Assembly: GCA_003158505.1 (NCBI GenBank)
Contig: PMJK01000026.1
Location: 30,930 to 45,114, forward strand
Reading direction: 5' to 3'
DNA from: Holophagaceae bacterium
GTDB lineage: Bacteria > Acidobacteriota > Holophagae > Holophagales > Holophagaceae
Length of the DNA stretch: 14,185 nucleotides
Shown here: one piece after another, positions 1 to 6,827 of the stretch
Numbering within the stretch: position 1 is the stretch's first letter
Layout of the letters: each line of letters starts with the position of its first letter
The notes under the pieces: generated by a model
Seen by the model: the letters and a program-made list of their open reading frames with translations, nothing else
What the model was told of the DNA's origin: nothing
Databases searched by the model: none
Program-made: the position numbers and the translations under genes

Positions 1-546
1 GGCCGGGGCGTGGGCATGGATGTGGTTCGGACTGAAATCGAGGCTCTGGGGGGAGAAATTCACCTCTCAAGCGAGGCGAGACGAGGCAGTCTCATTCGGC
101 TAAGTATCCCCTTGAGCCGGGCGGTGGTGAGCTGCCTGAAGGTGCGCTGCGCCGGCCAGATCTTCGGGATTCCCCTAGGAAGCGTGGGCCGGGTTCAGGC
201 GGGGAAGCAGGTCCTCCTCGGAGGCGATCAGGTGGAGGTCCTCGGCATGTCCCTGCCCCTGGAGTCCCTCCAGGCCTGTCTCGGTCTGCCGGAACCCGTC
301 GGTCAGCGGGCCTTTGTGGTGCTGGGCCAGCAGGGCGCCGCTGCCCGGAGCGTCCAGGTGGCCCTGGGTGTGGATGAAATCCTGGGCCGGGGAGAAGTGC
401 TGCTGAGAAGTCTGCCGGAACTGGCCCACGCGGCCGGCATCATGGGAGGCAGTGCCCAGGAGGAGGGCATCCTCTGGGTGCTGGATCCCGAGGCGATGCT
501 TGGACTGGCCATGGATTCCCTGATGCGGCGGGTGGCCCGTGTCTGA
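1..546 (+). CDS. cheA: Chemotaxis histidine kinase CheA, C-terminal fragment (5' end outside window)
   Basis: This is the end of a CheA-type kinase, which autophosphorylates under chemoreceptor control and passes phosphate to response regulators. The frame is open from base 1 and encodes 181 residues. It begins inside the ATPase domain with GRGVGMDVV, the glycine-rich ATP-lid/G2 box typical of CheA, followed by a short conserved stretch (EALGGEIHLSS) ending that domain near residue 37. The rest, about residues 38-175, looks like the CheW-like P5 regulatory domain (AGQIFGIPLGSVGRV) that docks CheW and receptors. P5 is rather divergent. No receiver domain follows, so it is not a FrzE-type fusion. 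The GTG at base 10 is an internal codon, not a start. The stop overlaps the start of the next gene by 8 bases, indicating translational coupling in one chemosensory operon. The identification rests on the G2 box plus P5 order and the CheW-like neighbour. Confidence 0.85.
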   Translation, partial: GRGVGMDVVRTEIEALGGEIHLSSEARRGSLIRLSIPLSRAVVSCLKVRCAGQIFGIPLGSVGRVQAGKQVLLGGDQVEVLGMSLPLESLQACLGLPEPVGQRAFVVLGQQGAAARSVQVALGVDEILGRGEVLLRSLPELAHAAGIMGGSAQEEGILWVLDPEAMLGLAMDSLMRRVARV

Positions 547-970
547 GCAAAAATCCTGGCTCCATGTCAAAGCAGCCGGAATGGACCTGCTGCTGTCGAC
601 ACTAGACCTTCGCGAGGTTGTGGCCTCCACTCCCATCGCCCCCCTCCCGGGGCGTCCACGGGGGATCTATGGTGTGGTGATCTACCAGGGGGAGTTCCTG
701 CCTGTACTGGCGTGGAAAGACCTCCCGGGATGTCAAACCCCACCAGGTAAGCCAATGGCGATGGCAGTATTGCGGCCACGGCTCGGTCTCCCCCTCGAAC
801 GGATGATCGGGACGATCAGCCCGCCACCCGAGGCTTGGCAGGATGTGGACCCAGGAGATGCCAGGGAACGCTGGCTGGGTGGAGTCTGCAGGGTGGAGGG
901 TCAGACCCTGCTCTTAGTCGATCCGGATCGCCTCATCGCGCTACTGCATCGACTGAGGGAAGAGCGCTGA
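539..970 (+). CDS. Small divergent CheW-like coupling protein
   Basis: This 143-residue protein looks like a single CheW/P5-type domain, the SH3-like adaptor that links chemoreceptors to CheA. Visible family features are an early strand pair with the ...STLDLREVV... segment (about residues 19-29), the P-x-P plus GIYGVVIYQGEFLPVLAWKDL core (about 37-62; CheW consensus is roughly IxGVINxRGxxxPVxDL), and a C-terminal LLLVDPDRLI strand-helix element (about 124-133). In the core the usual Arg-Gly is replaced by Gln-Gly (YQGEF), so one normally conserved residue is missing. The GTG start is set by the 8-base overlap with cheA; no better start lies upstream in frame. It probably works with the upstream CheA in the same complex. 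It could instead be a CheW-related regulator of a non-motility chemosensory pathway. The family call is fairly sure; the specific partner is inferred. Confidence 0.72.
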   Translation: MSEQKSWLHVKAAGMDLLLSTLDLREVVASTPIAPLPGRPRGIYGVVIYQGEFLPVLAWKDLPGCQTPPGKPMAMAVLRPRLGLPLERMIGTISPPPEAWQDVDPGDARERWLGGVCRVEGQTLLLVDPDRLIALLHRLREER

Positions 971-976
971 CGTCAC

Positions 977-1018
977 GGGGCCTTCATGCGATGATGGCTG
1001 TTTGGTACCGGAGGCCCC
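977..1018 (+). promoter_or_regulatory. Inverted repeat overlapping the fabH ribosome binding site
   Basis: GGGGCCT (977-983) and AGGCCCC (1012-1018) are perfect 7-base inverted repeats separated by 28 bases. The right arm includes the AGG of the only Shine-Dalgarno-like sequence (GGAGG, 1010-1014) in front of the TTG start at 1019. If it folds in the mRNA, the hairpin would hide the ribosome binding site. The spacer from GGAGG to the start is only 4 bases. The pairing is directly visible; a regulatory role is inference, and short GC-rich repeats can arise by chance. Confidence 0.3.
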
Positions 1019-2020
1019 TTGAACCGTCGTCTTGCCATTCCCGTTGGCATCACCGGCACTGGAGAGTGTTTCCCTCCCCGAGTGGTCACCAATGATGATT
1101 TGTCCAAGATCATGGATACCAACGATGAGTGGATCCGGTCCCGCACCGGCATCCGCGAACGCCGCTGGGTCGAACCCGGTACCGGCGCCTCCCAGCTGGG
1201 CGCCCCGGCCCTCCAAATGGCTCTGGACAATCGGGGCCTCAAGGCCTCTGAATTGGACTTGATCCTCGTCACGACGGTGACACCCGATACCCTGTTCCCG
1301 GCCACGTCCTGTCGCATCCAGGACATGGTCGGCGCCAGCAACGCCTTTGGCTTCGACCTGAATGCCGCCTGCTCGGGCTTCCTGTATGCCCTGACCACTG
1401 CCGCCAGCATGGTGGCTGGCGGGGCCATCCGTCGGGCGGCCGTGGTCGGCGTGGACATCATGTCCACCATCATCAACCTGGAGGACCGTGCCACCTCGGT
1501 GCTCTTCGGCGACGGGGCCGGAGCAGTCATCGTGGAGCGGGTGGAGGATGGCCTGGGCATCCTGGACTTCGAACACAAGGTGGATGGTTCCGGTGGCAAG
1601 TTCCTATACATGCCTGCGGGCGGATCCCTGAAGCCAGCCACCGCTGAGACCGTAGCGGCAAAGGAGCATTACATCCATCAGGCCGGGAGCGAGGTATTCA
1701 AGAATGCCGTCCGTGAAATGGCCGACAACAGCAAGCTTCTGATGGACCGCAACGGATTCAAGGGGGATGAACTCAAGCTGTTTGTTCCCCATCAGGCCAA
1801 CATCCGCATCATGGATGCCGCCGCCAGGCGGCTCGAACTTGATCCCTCGCGCATGATGGTGAACATCGACCGCTACGCCAACACCACCACCGCCACCATT
1901 CCCACCGCCCTGCATCAGGCCCTGGGTGAAAATCGCATGCAGAAAGGTGATCTGGTGGCCCTGGCAGCCTTCGGCGCCGGCTTCACCTGGGGGGCGACCC
2001 TCCTCCGCTGGGCCTACTGA
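1019..2020 (+). CDS. fabH: Beta-ketoacyl-ACP synthase III (FabH)
   Basis: FabH condenses acetyl-CoA (or another short acyl-CoA) with malonyl-ACP in the cytoplasm, starting each round of type II fatty-acid synthesis. The 333-residue length is normal for the family. The catalytic triad is complete: Cys118 in LNAACSGF, His258 in VPHQANIRI and Asn288 in DRYANTT. The N-terminal ITGTG...RVVTNDDL and TNDEWIRSRTGIRER motifs and the C-terminal AFGAGFTWG loop are also present. The start is TTG at 1019: the first beta strand begins within about 8 residues of it, the upstream in-frame ATG at 986 is followed by a stop, and GGAGG lies just upstream. It sits alone from other fab genes, between a chemosensory operon and rsmD. 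Branched or straight primer preference cannot be read from the sequence. The identification is firm. Confidence 0.96.
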   Translation: MNRRLAIPVGITGTGECFPPRVVTNDDLSKIMDTNDEWIRSRTGIRERRWVEPGTGASQLGAPALQMALDNRGLKASELDLILVTTVTPDTLFPATSCRIQDMVGASNAFGFDLNAACSGFLYALTTAASMVAGGAIRRAAVVGVDIMSTIINLEDRATSVLFGDGAGAVIVERVEDGLGILDFEHKVDGSGGKFLYMPAGGSLKPATAETVAAKEHYIHQAGSEVFKNAVREMADNSKLLMDRNGFKGDELKLFVPHQANIRIMDAAARRLELDPSRMMVNIDRYANTTTATIPTALHQALGENRMQKGDLVALAAFGAGFTWGATLLRWAY

Positions 2021-2047
2021 GCCATGATCCGGACGCAGTCCTAGACC

Positions 2048-2578
2048 ATGCGGGTGGTCGCCGGATCCCTGAAGGGGCGCCGACTCTCAGCCCCCCCGGT
2101 TGGGGACCTGAGGGTGCGCCCCACCTCTGACCGGGCCAGGGAGGCTTTGTTTTCGATCCTCCAACGATGGGCCTCCGGCCCATTTCTCGATGTCTGCGCG
2201 GGGACTGGAGCTGTGGGTGTCGAGGCCCATTCACGGGGGTACACGCCAGTGGCCTGTGTCGAATCGGGAGAACCGGGCTGGACCTGCCTTCAGCGAAATC
2301 TTGCCGGCCTGCCCATCCAATCGATCCGCATGGATCTGCGGCGGCTCCAAGCAGGCGCCTTCCGGGACCAGGCGGTGATTTTCCTGGATCCGCCTTATGA
2401 AATGGCCTCCGCCCTGTGGGCTAGCCAATCCAGTCAGCTGAGGTCCTGGATCTCACCGGGCGGGGTCGTGGTCTTCGAAACGGACCGGAACACCACGTTA
2501 GAATTACAGCCCAGATGGATACTTGCCGAAACACGCAAATATGGTGCGGCCCAATTCCACTTCTGGATCCCTGTCTGA
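2048..2578 (+). CDS. rsmD: 16S rRNA (guanine(966)-N2)-methyltransferase RsmD
   Basis: RsmD methylates N2 of G966 of 16S rRNA in the small subunit, using S-adenosylmethionine. The 176-residue protein has the family's MRVVAGSLKGRRL opening and the RPTSDRAREALFSIL motif (about residues 24-38). It also has the SAM-binding motif I FLDVCAGTGAVG (46-57), an acidic residue ending strand 2 (VES, about 71-73) and the catalytic motif IV DPPY (114-117). The length is close to the usual RsmD size. The ATG start at 2048 gives the canonical N-terminus; the ribosome binding site is weak. The gene lies 27 bases after fabH and its 3' end overlaps the likely start of the chemoreceptor gene in another frame. In many bacteria rsmD is followed by coaD; here a signalling gene follows instead. 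The identification is firm. Confidence 0.93.
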   Translation: MRVVAGSLKGRRLSAPPVGDLRVRPTSDRAREALFSILQRWASGPFLDVCAGTGAVGVEAHSRGYTPVACVESGEPGWTCLQRNLAGLPIQSIRMDLRRLQAGAFRDQAVIFLDPPYEMASALWASQSSQLRSWISPGGVVVFETDRNTTLELQPRWILAETRKYGAAQFHFWIPV

Positions 2579-5087
2579 TCTCAGGACGCAGACCCCTGTC
2601 CTTCTCGGCAGGGTGGAACAGGATTTGGTCCTGGGGCGCCTGCGGAAGGGCACCGGGCTCATTTGGGCCGTCGGGTTTGCCGTAGCCGCCATCCTGTTCC
2701 TGCTCGCGGCCCCTTCTGGGTTCCAGATAACGGCCAAAGGGGTCTTTGCGTTCCTGGCGCTCTTGTTCCTGGCGGTGGCAATTTGCTTCTATCACATTCG
2801 ACAGCTGGGGCGGTCCCTGGCAGCGCAGCAGCTCGGGCCGGACCTTTATCGTCCCCTGACGCGGTTCCCCCAGTCTTCCTCCATGCTGCTCTTCTACCTC
2901 GCCACCTGCCTGGGAGCGGCTTCCTATCTCTGGATGAAGCTCTACCTGAGGGAAAGCCTCTGGGTCAGTTTCATCACCACGGCCATGTTCCTGACCCTGG
3001 CTGGGCTAGGGAGCATCTGTCAGTACTTCCTCGCCAAGCAGAACTTGATGAAAGTTTTCAAGATCCTGGCAGGGCAGCCCGGCTTCAACGACTCCATTGC
3101 CCGGTTCACCACGAGCCTCCGGACCAAGTTCGGCTTCGGCATCCTGGGCATCACCGGGGGTGTCCTCGTCGTCTCCATCCTTGTGTCCGGCCTCATCCTC
3201 CAGTCTTCCACGCGGACCACGGTGGCGAACTACTCTCGCAACGAGTTGGCGAACATCGCAGATTCCGTTGCCTTCGTGTCCGAGATGAACCCGACCCCCG
3301 AGGACATGGATGCCTTTCTGGGAACCCTGAAGCTCGGGTCCGGGGGGAGCGTTTCCCTCCGTCTTCCGGAAGCCCGGGGTGGCGGCCTCCTGGGGTCCAA
3401 GGTCCAGCCGACCGGAGGCGGGGACATCCTGGTGGTCCAGCCCCTTCCGGACGGTTCCGAACTGCGCGTAGTGATCCCCGAAGCCGCGTATGCCAACTCC
3501 ATCTGGAAAGCCCTGCGCCCGAATGTCGCAATACTCGTCCTGGCAGGGATCTTCCTGGCCTATTTCATCCCCCTGATCCTGCGAGATATACAGCAGCCTC
3601 TTCAGGTGCTGAGCCGAAACACCCAGCAGGTGGGTGAGGGGCACATCAATCGCCTGGAACCGGTTTACAGCGATGACGAGGTGGCATCCCTGGTCCAGGG
3701 GTTCGGCAACATGGTCGGAAGTCTCCGGGGCATGGTGGTGCAAATCCGGTCTGCCAGCCGCGACCTGGCCAAGGCTTCGGCCCTGATCCGGGAATCCGGG
3801 GACGGCGTCCGTCAGTCGAATCAGGGGCAGCGGGAACTGATCGAAGGTTTCCACCAAGAGATCAACGAACTGACCGACACTTCCATCGGGATCAGCGCGA
3901 GCTCCATGGAGTTGAGCCTCGCCTCCGAAAGTACCAACGCCACCATTGTGGAGATGGCCGCCACCGTACAGCAGATCAATCAGAGCATGGATGAGTTGCT
4001 GATGGTGGTCGAGGGGATTACCTCATCCATCCGGGACTTCGACATCGCCATCAAGAACGTGGGCAAGAACGTCGACCATCTCGCGAGGCATGCCGAACAC
4101 ACCAAGGAGTTTGCCGAGAACCTGGAACAGAGCACCTCCGCGATCGACGACAGCGTCAAGATCGCCCAGCGCTACACCAAGAAGGTGATCCATAACGCCG
4201 GTCGGGGCATGGAACTGGTGGCCAGGAACCGGGAGAAGATCCAGGTCATCGAGCGGGTGGTCCAGGATTTCCATGGCACCACCCGGACTCTTCTCCAATT
4301 GGGGGCCGATATCGCCAAGATTCTCGACTACATCGGGGACTACGCCCAGCAAACCAACCTGCTGGCACTGAACGCGGCGATCATCGCCTCTCAGGGCGGC
4401 ACCGGGGATGGGCAGGCCAAGGGGTTCTCTGTGGTCGCGGATGAGATCAAGCGGATCTCGGAGCAGACATCAAGGTCCACCCAAGAGATCCAGCAAATCA
4501 TCGGAACGCTCCAGGCCGAGATCCGAAAGGCCTACCAGCAGGTAGATCTCGGACTGGATGCCGTTCGCGACGGGGCCGATTCCGTCGCACAGAGCCAGGA
4601 AGCGCTCCAGGCGATCCTCGAATCCGTGAGCGAGACGGACAGTGTGGTCGAAAGCATCCATAACGAGACTCTTCAGCAGGCCGGGCAGGCCTCCCTGATC
4701 CATGAGGCCAACCGGAATATCCACAACCAGGTGGAAACCATCCGTACGGTCATCGAGGAGCAGCAGCAGACGAGCAACTACATTCTATCTCTGGCCATGA
4801 ATGTCCAGCAGGCCACGGCCGTGGTGAGAGATTCGACCAGGGAACAGAGCATAGGAAGCGACGAGATCGCGAAAGCGATGGAGCAAGTCCGGACGCTCGC
4901 CAGCAATCTGCACGAGATTTTGGCCCGGCAGGAGGACCATGTGATCTCCCTGAAGGAGACCATGCACCGAGTATTAGGAAAAGCCATCGAGAGCGAGCGG
5001 GCCATTGAGGCTTCCAGTGGCGCAGTGGAGCAGCTGGGCGTCCAGGTTCACATGCTCAACCGTGAAGTGAACCTGTTCAAGTTGTAG
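2541..5087 (+). CDS. Large polytopic methyl-accepting chemotaxis protein
   Basis: This is a chemoreceptor of 848 residues counted from the ATG at 2541. The N-terminus has about four hydrophobic helices (roughly 39-57, 67-86, 113-133, 140-165), then a fifth (197-220), an extracytoplasmic region of about 105 residues, and a sixth helix (328-348). A HAMP domain follows (about 349-402), then a long coiled-coil signalling domain to the C-terminus. The hairpin tip carries QTNLLALNAAI and, after the turn, KGFSVVADEIKRISEQ, diagnostic of the MCP family. The turn is unusual: the common NAAIEAARAGE reads NAAIIASQGGT, and three extra residues precede KGF. No C-terminal CheR/CheB tether pentapeptide is seen; the protein ends in NLFKL. 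The start is uncertain: TTG at 2523 would add 6 residues and ATG 2541 lacks a clear ribosome binding site. Either start lies inside rsmD; GTG 2613 would avoid the overlap. The ligand is unknown. The neighbouring kinase gene suggests a shared sensory role. Confidence 0.92.
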   Translation: MVRPNSTSGSLSDLRTQTPVLLGRVEQDLVLGRLRKGTGLIWAVGFAVAAILFLLAAPSGFQITAKGVFAFLALLFLAVAICFYHIRQLGRSLAAQQLGPDLYRPLTRFPQSSSMLLFYLATCLGAASYLWMKLYLRESLWVSFITTAMFLTLAGLGSICQYFLAKQNLMKVFKILAGQPGFNDSIARFTTSLRTKFGFGILGITGGVLVVSILVSGLILQSSTRTTVANYSRNELANIADSVAFVSEMNPTPEDMDAFLGTLKLGSGGSVSLRLPEARGGGLLGSKVQPTGGGDILVVQPLPDGSELRVVIPEAAYANSIWKALRPNVAILVLAGIFLAYFIPLILRDIQQPLQVLSRNTQQVGEGHINRLEPVYSDDEVASLVQGFGNMVGSLRGMVVQIRSASRDLAKASALIRESGDGVRQSNQGQRELIEGFHQEINELTDTSIGISASSMELSLASESTNATIVEMAATVQQINQSMDELLMVVEGITSSIRDFDIAIKNVGKNVDHLARHAEHTKEFAENLEQSTSAIDDSVKIAQRYTKKVIHNAGRGMELVARNREKIQVIERVVQDFHGTTRTLLQLGADIAKILDYIGDYAQQTNLLALNAAIIASQGGTGDGQAKGFSVVADEIKRISEQTSRSTQEIQQIIGTLQAEIRKAYQQVDLGLDAVRDGADSVAQSQEALQAILESVSETDSVVESIHNETLQQAGQASLIHEANRNIHNQVETIRTVIEEQQQTSNYILSLAMNVQQATAVVRDSTREQSIGSDEIAKAMEQVRTLASNLHEILARQEDHVISLKETMHRVLGKAIESERAIEASSGAVEQLGVQVHMLNREVNLFKL

Positions 5088-5110
5088 CCCGGGGGCGCAC
5101 GAATATTTGG

Positions 5111-5142
5111 ACCGGCTCTCAGCTGTTAGGCTGGTAGCCGGT
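5111..5142 (+). other. Inverted repeat in the gap before the histidine kinase gene
   Basis: ACCGGCT (5111-5117) and AGCCGGT (5136-5142) form a perfect 7-base stem with an 18-base loop, extendable outward by a G-T and a G-C pair to about 9 pairs. It lies in the 72-base gap between the chemoreceptor and the kinase genes, the longest gap outside the tRNA region. No T-run follows, so a classical intrinsic terminator is not supported. It could be an operator or an mRNA stem. A weak promoter-like pair (TTGTAG 5082-5087, 16 bases, TATTTG 5104-5109) lies just upstream but is poor. The function is unknown. Confidence 0.3.
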
Positions 5143-5159
5143 TCCACAGGCTCCCATCC

Positions 5160-6824
5160 ATGTACCGCCTTTCCATCAAGACCAAGCTGAGCGCTGTCAT
5201 CAGCACCCTGGTCCTCTCATTCATCGCCTTCAACCTGCTGTACTACCCGCGCTGGGTGGGTCGGCAGATTCGTTCCCAGGCGGAACTGAGTGCCCGTCAG
5301 GTGGCCGAGACGGCCAGTTATGCCTTGGGTCCGGCCGTCAGCAGCAGGGATACCCATGACATCGACAAAGTGCTTAAAGGTGTCCAGAACATCCCGGACT
5401 TCCGGTTCAGCGCGGTCTACGGGGCCCGGGGCGAGGCGCTCGGCAGCACGCCCACCACACCAGAATGGGCTGTGGAGCAGATCCCTAGTGATGGCAACTC
5501 CCACACCTACACCCGACGGGATGACCACATGCTCGTGGCCGTGGCCCCGATCGTCGACGAAGGGCCACGAGCCGACCAGGTGGGGACCTTGATCCTAGGA
5601 TTCACGACAGAACGCACGCAGCGAGCGGTTCACGACAACATCAAGGCCAGCCTGGCCGTGGGCCTGGTCACCCTGATCCTGGGCATCGGGGTGGCGATCA
5701 TCCTTTCGAACCGCTACCTCCGCCCGGTGATCCAACTAACGGAGGCGGCCCAGAAGGTCGCTCAGGGAAACCTGGAGACTGTATCGGTGAAGGTCAACAC
5801 CCGGGACGAAATCCAGGATCTGAGCCAGTCCTTCGAAGTGATGACCGACAAACTTCGGGCATCCCGGGACGAGATCGAACGTCAGAACCGGCTGCTGGAA
5901 TACCGAGTCCAGGAACGCACCAGCCAGTTGACGGAGACCATCGGGGAGCTGGAGAAGATCCGCGCCAACCTGGAGCAGCTTGTCCAGGACCGGACCCGAG
6001 GTCTGGAACAAAGTCGGCTGGAACTGAAGGCCTGGGCGAGCACCCTTGAGGAGAAGGTTCATGAAAAGACCAGGGAATTCAGGGAACTCAATGGCAACCT
6101 CCTCACCAGCTACCAGAAACTGAAAGAGATCGATCGGCTGAAGGACGAATTCCTGGCCAACATGAGCCATGAACTGCGGACACCCCTGAATTCCATCATT
6201 GGGTTCTCCGGCATGCTCATGCAGGATCCAGAGGGTAGGCTGGGCCTTGATGCTCGTGAGGATCTCCAGATCATCTACCAGAACGGCCGCTCTTTGCTTG
6301 GGCTCATCGATTCGATCCTCGATCTCTCCAAGATTGAAGCGGGCAAGATGGAACTGGAGCTGGAGGAGGTCGATCCCATGCATCTGCTGGACGAAGTCAT
6401 GGCCATGTCCGCCGGGCTCGTCAAGGGTCGTCCCATTGATCTCCTCTACCACCGGCCAAAGGGAGAACTCCGCGTGTTAGGGGATCAGGGCCGACTCCGG
6501 CAAGTGTTCACAAACCTGGCTGGGAACGCCATCAAGTTTACAGAATCGGGTACTGTGACCGTCTCCGTTTCACAGGAATCGGGCAGGTTCAAGATGCGCA
6601 TCGAGGACACTGGCATTGGCATGTCGGAGACCGAACTGGAACGCCTCTTCAAGCCCTTCCAGCAAGTCGATGGGAGCATCACCCGCCGATTTGGGGGTAG
6701 CGGACTTGGGCTGGCGATCAGCCAGCGGTTCATGTGGCTCATGAACGGGCGCATCTCAGCCAGCAGCCAGAAAGGGGTGGGCAGCACCTTCATCGTCGAG
6801 ATGCCCATCGCCGGGGGGAGATAA
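5160..6824 (+). CDS. Membrane sensor histidine kinase (HAMP, coiled coil, HisKA, HATPase)
   Basis: This 554-residue kinase would sense a signal through its extracytoplasmic domain, autophosphorylate on a histidine and pass the phosphate to a receiver. It has a first membrane helix (about residues 10-28), a periplasmic sensor region (about 30-162), a second helix (about 163-182), HAMP (about 183-235) and a long coiled coil (240-325). The DHp domain carries the phospho-acceptor His337 in NMSHELRTPLNSIIGFS. The ATPase domain is complete: N box NLAGNAIKF (Asn456), G1 DTGIGM (483-488), F box LFKPFQQVDG and G2 GGSGLGLAI (512-520). The linker contains three 25-residue units. No receiver is attached; the next gene, 3 bases on, begins with one, making it the obvious partner. 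The start ATG at 5160 gives a clean signal-anchor; its ribosome binding site is weak. The ligand cannot be read from sequence. Confidence 0.94.
   Translation: MYRLSIKTKLSAVISTLVLSFIAFNLLYYPRWVGRQIRSQAELSARQVAETASYALGPAVSSRDTHDIDKVLKGVQNIPDFRFSAVYGARGEALGSTPTTPEWAVEQIPSDGNSHTYTRRDDHMLVAVAPIVDEGPRADQVGTLILGFTTERTQRAVHDNIKASLAVGLVTLILGIGVAIILSNRYLRPVIQLTEAAQKVAQGNLETVSVKVNTRDEIQDLSQSFEVMTDKLRASRDEIERQNRLLEYRVQERTSQLTETIGELEKIRANLEQLVQDRTRGLEQSRLELKAWASTLEEKVHEKTREFRELNGNLLTSYQKLKEIDRLKDEFLANMSHELRTPLNSIIGFSGMLMQDPEGRLGLDAREDLQIIYQNGRSLLGLIDSILDLSKIEAGKMELELEEVDPMHLLDEVMAMSAGLVKGRPIDLLYHRPKGELRVLGDQGRLRQVFTNLAGNAIKFTESGTVTVSVSQESGRFKMRIEDTGIGMSETELERLFKPFQQVDGSITRRFGGSGLGLAISQRFMWLMNGRISASSQKGVGSTFIVEMPIAGGR
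5895..6119 (+). repeat. Three tandem 25-residue units in the kinase coiled-coil linker
   Basis: Residues 246-270, 271-295 and 296-320 of the kinase each begin with LE followed by a V-x-E/D-R/K-T-x-x-L/F motif: VQERTSQL, VQDRTRGL and VHEKTREF. The valines fall at residues 250, 275 and 300, an exact 25-residue period. The similarity is at protein level; the DNA units have diverged. The segment connects HAMP to the HisKA domain, so it should form part of the signalling helix. Single LExxVxERTxxL linkers are common in HAMP kinases; three in exact register are less so. Confidence 0.8.
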
Positions 6825-6827
6825 AGC

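Noticed and set aside
1617..2073. Shared GGATCCCTGAA at about 1622 and 2062 as a direct repeat
   Set aside because: The match is short, falls in two unrelated coding sequences and is explained by chance and codon preference.
3006..3857. 283-residue minus-strand open frame
   Set aside because: It is opposite the membrane and HAMP part of the chemoreceptor, has no recognisable motif, and is explained by GC-rich codon structure.
5082..5109. Promoter TTGTAG-16-TATTTG before the histidine kinase gene
   Set aside because: Each hexamer matches only about half of the consensus, so it is not reported as a separate feature.
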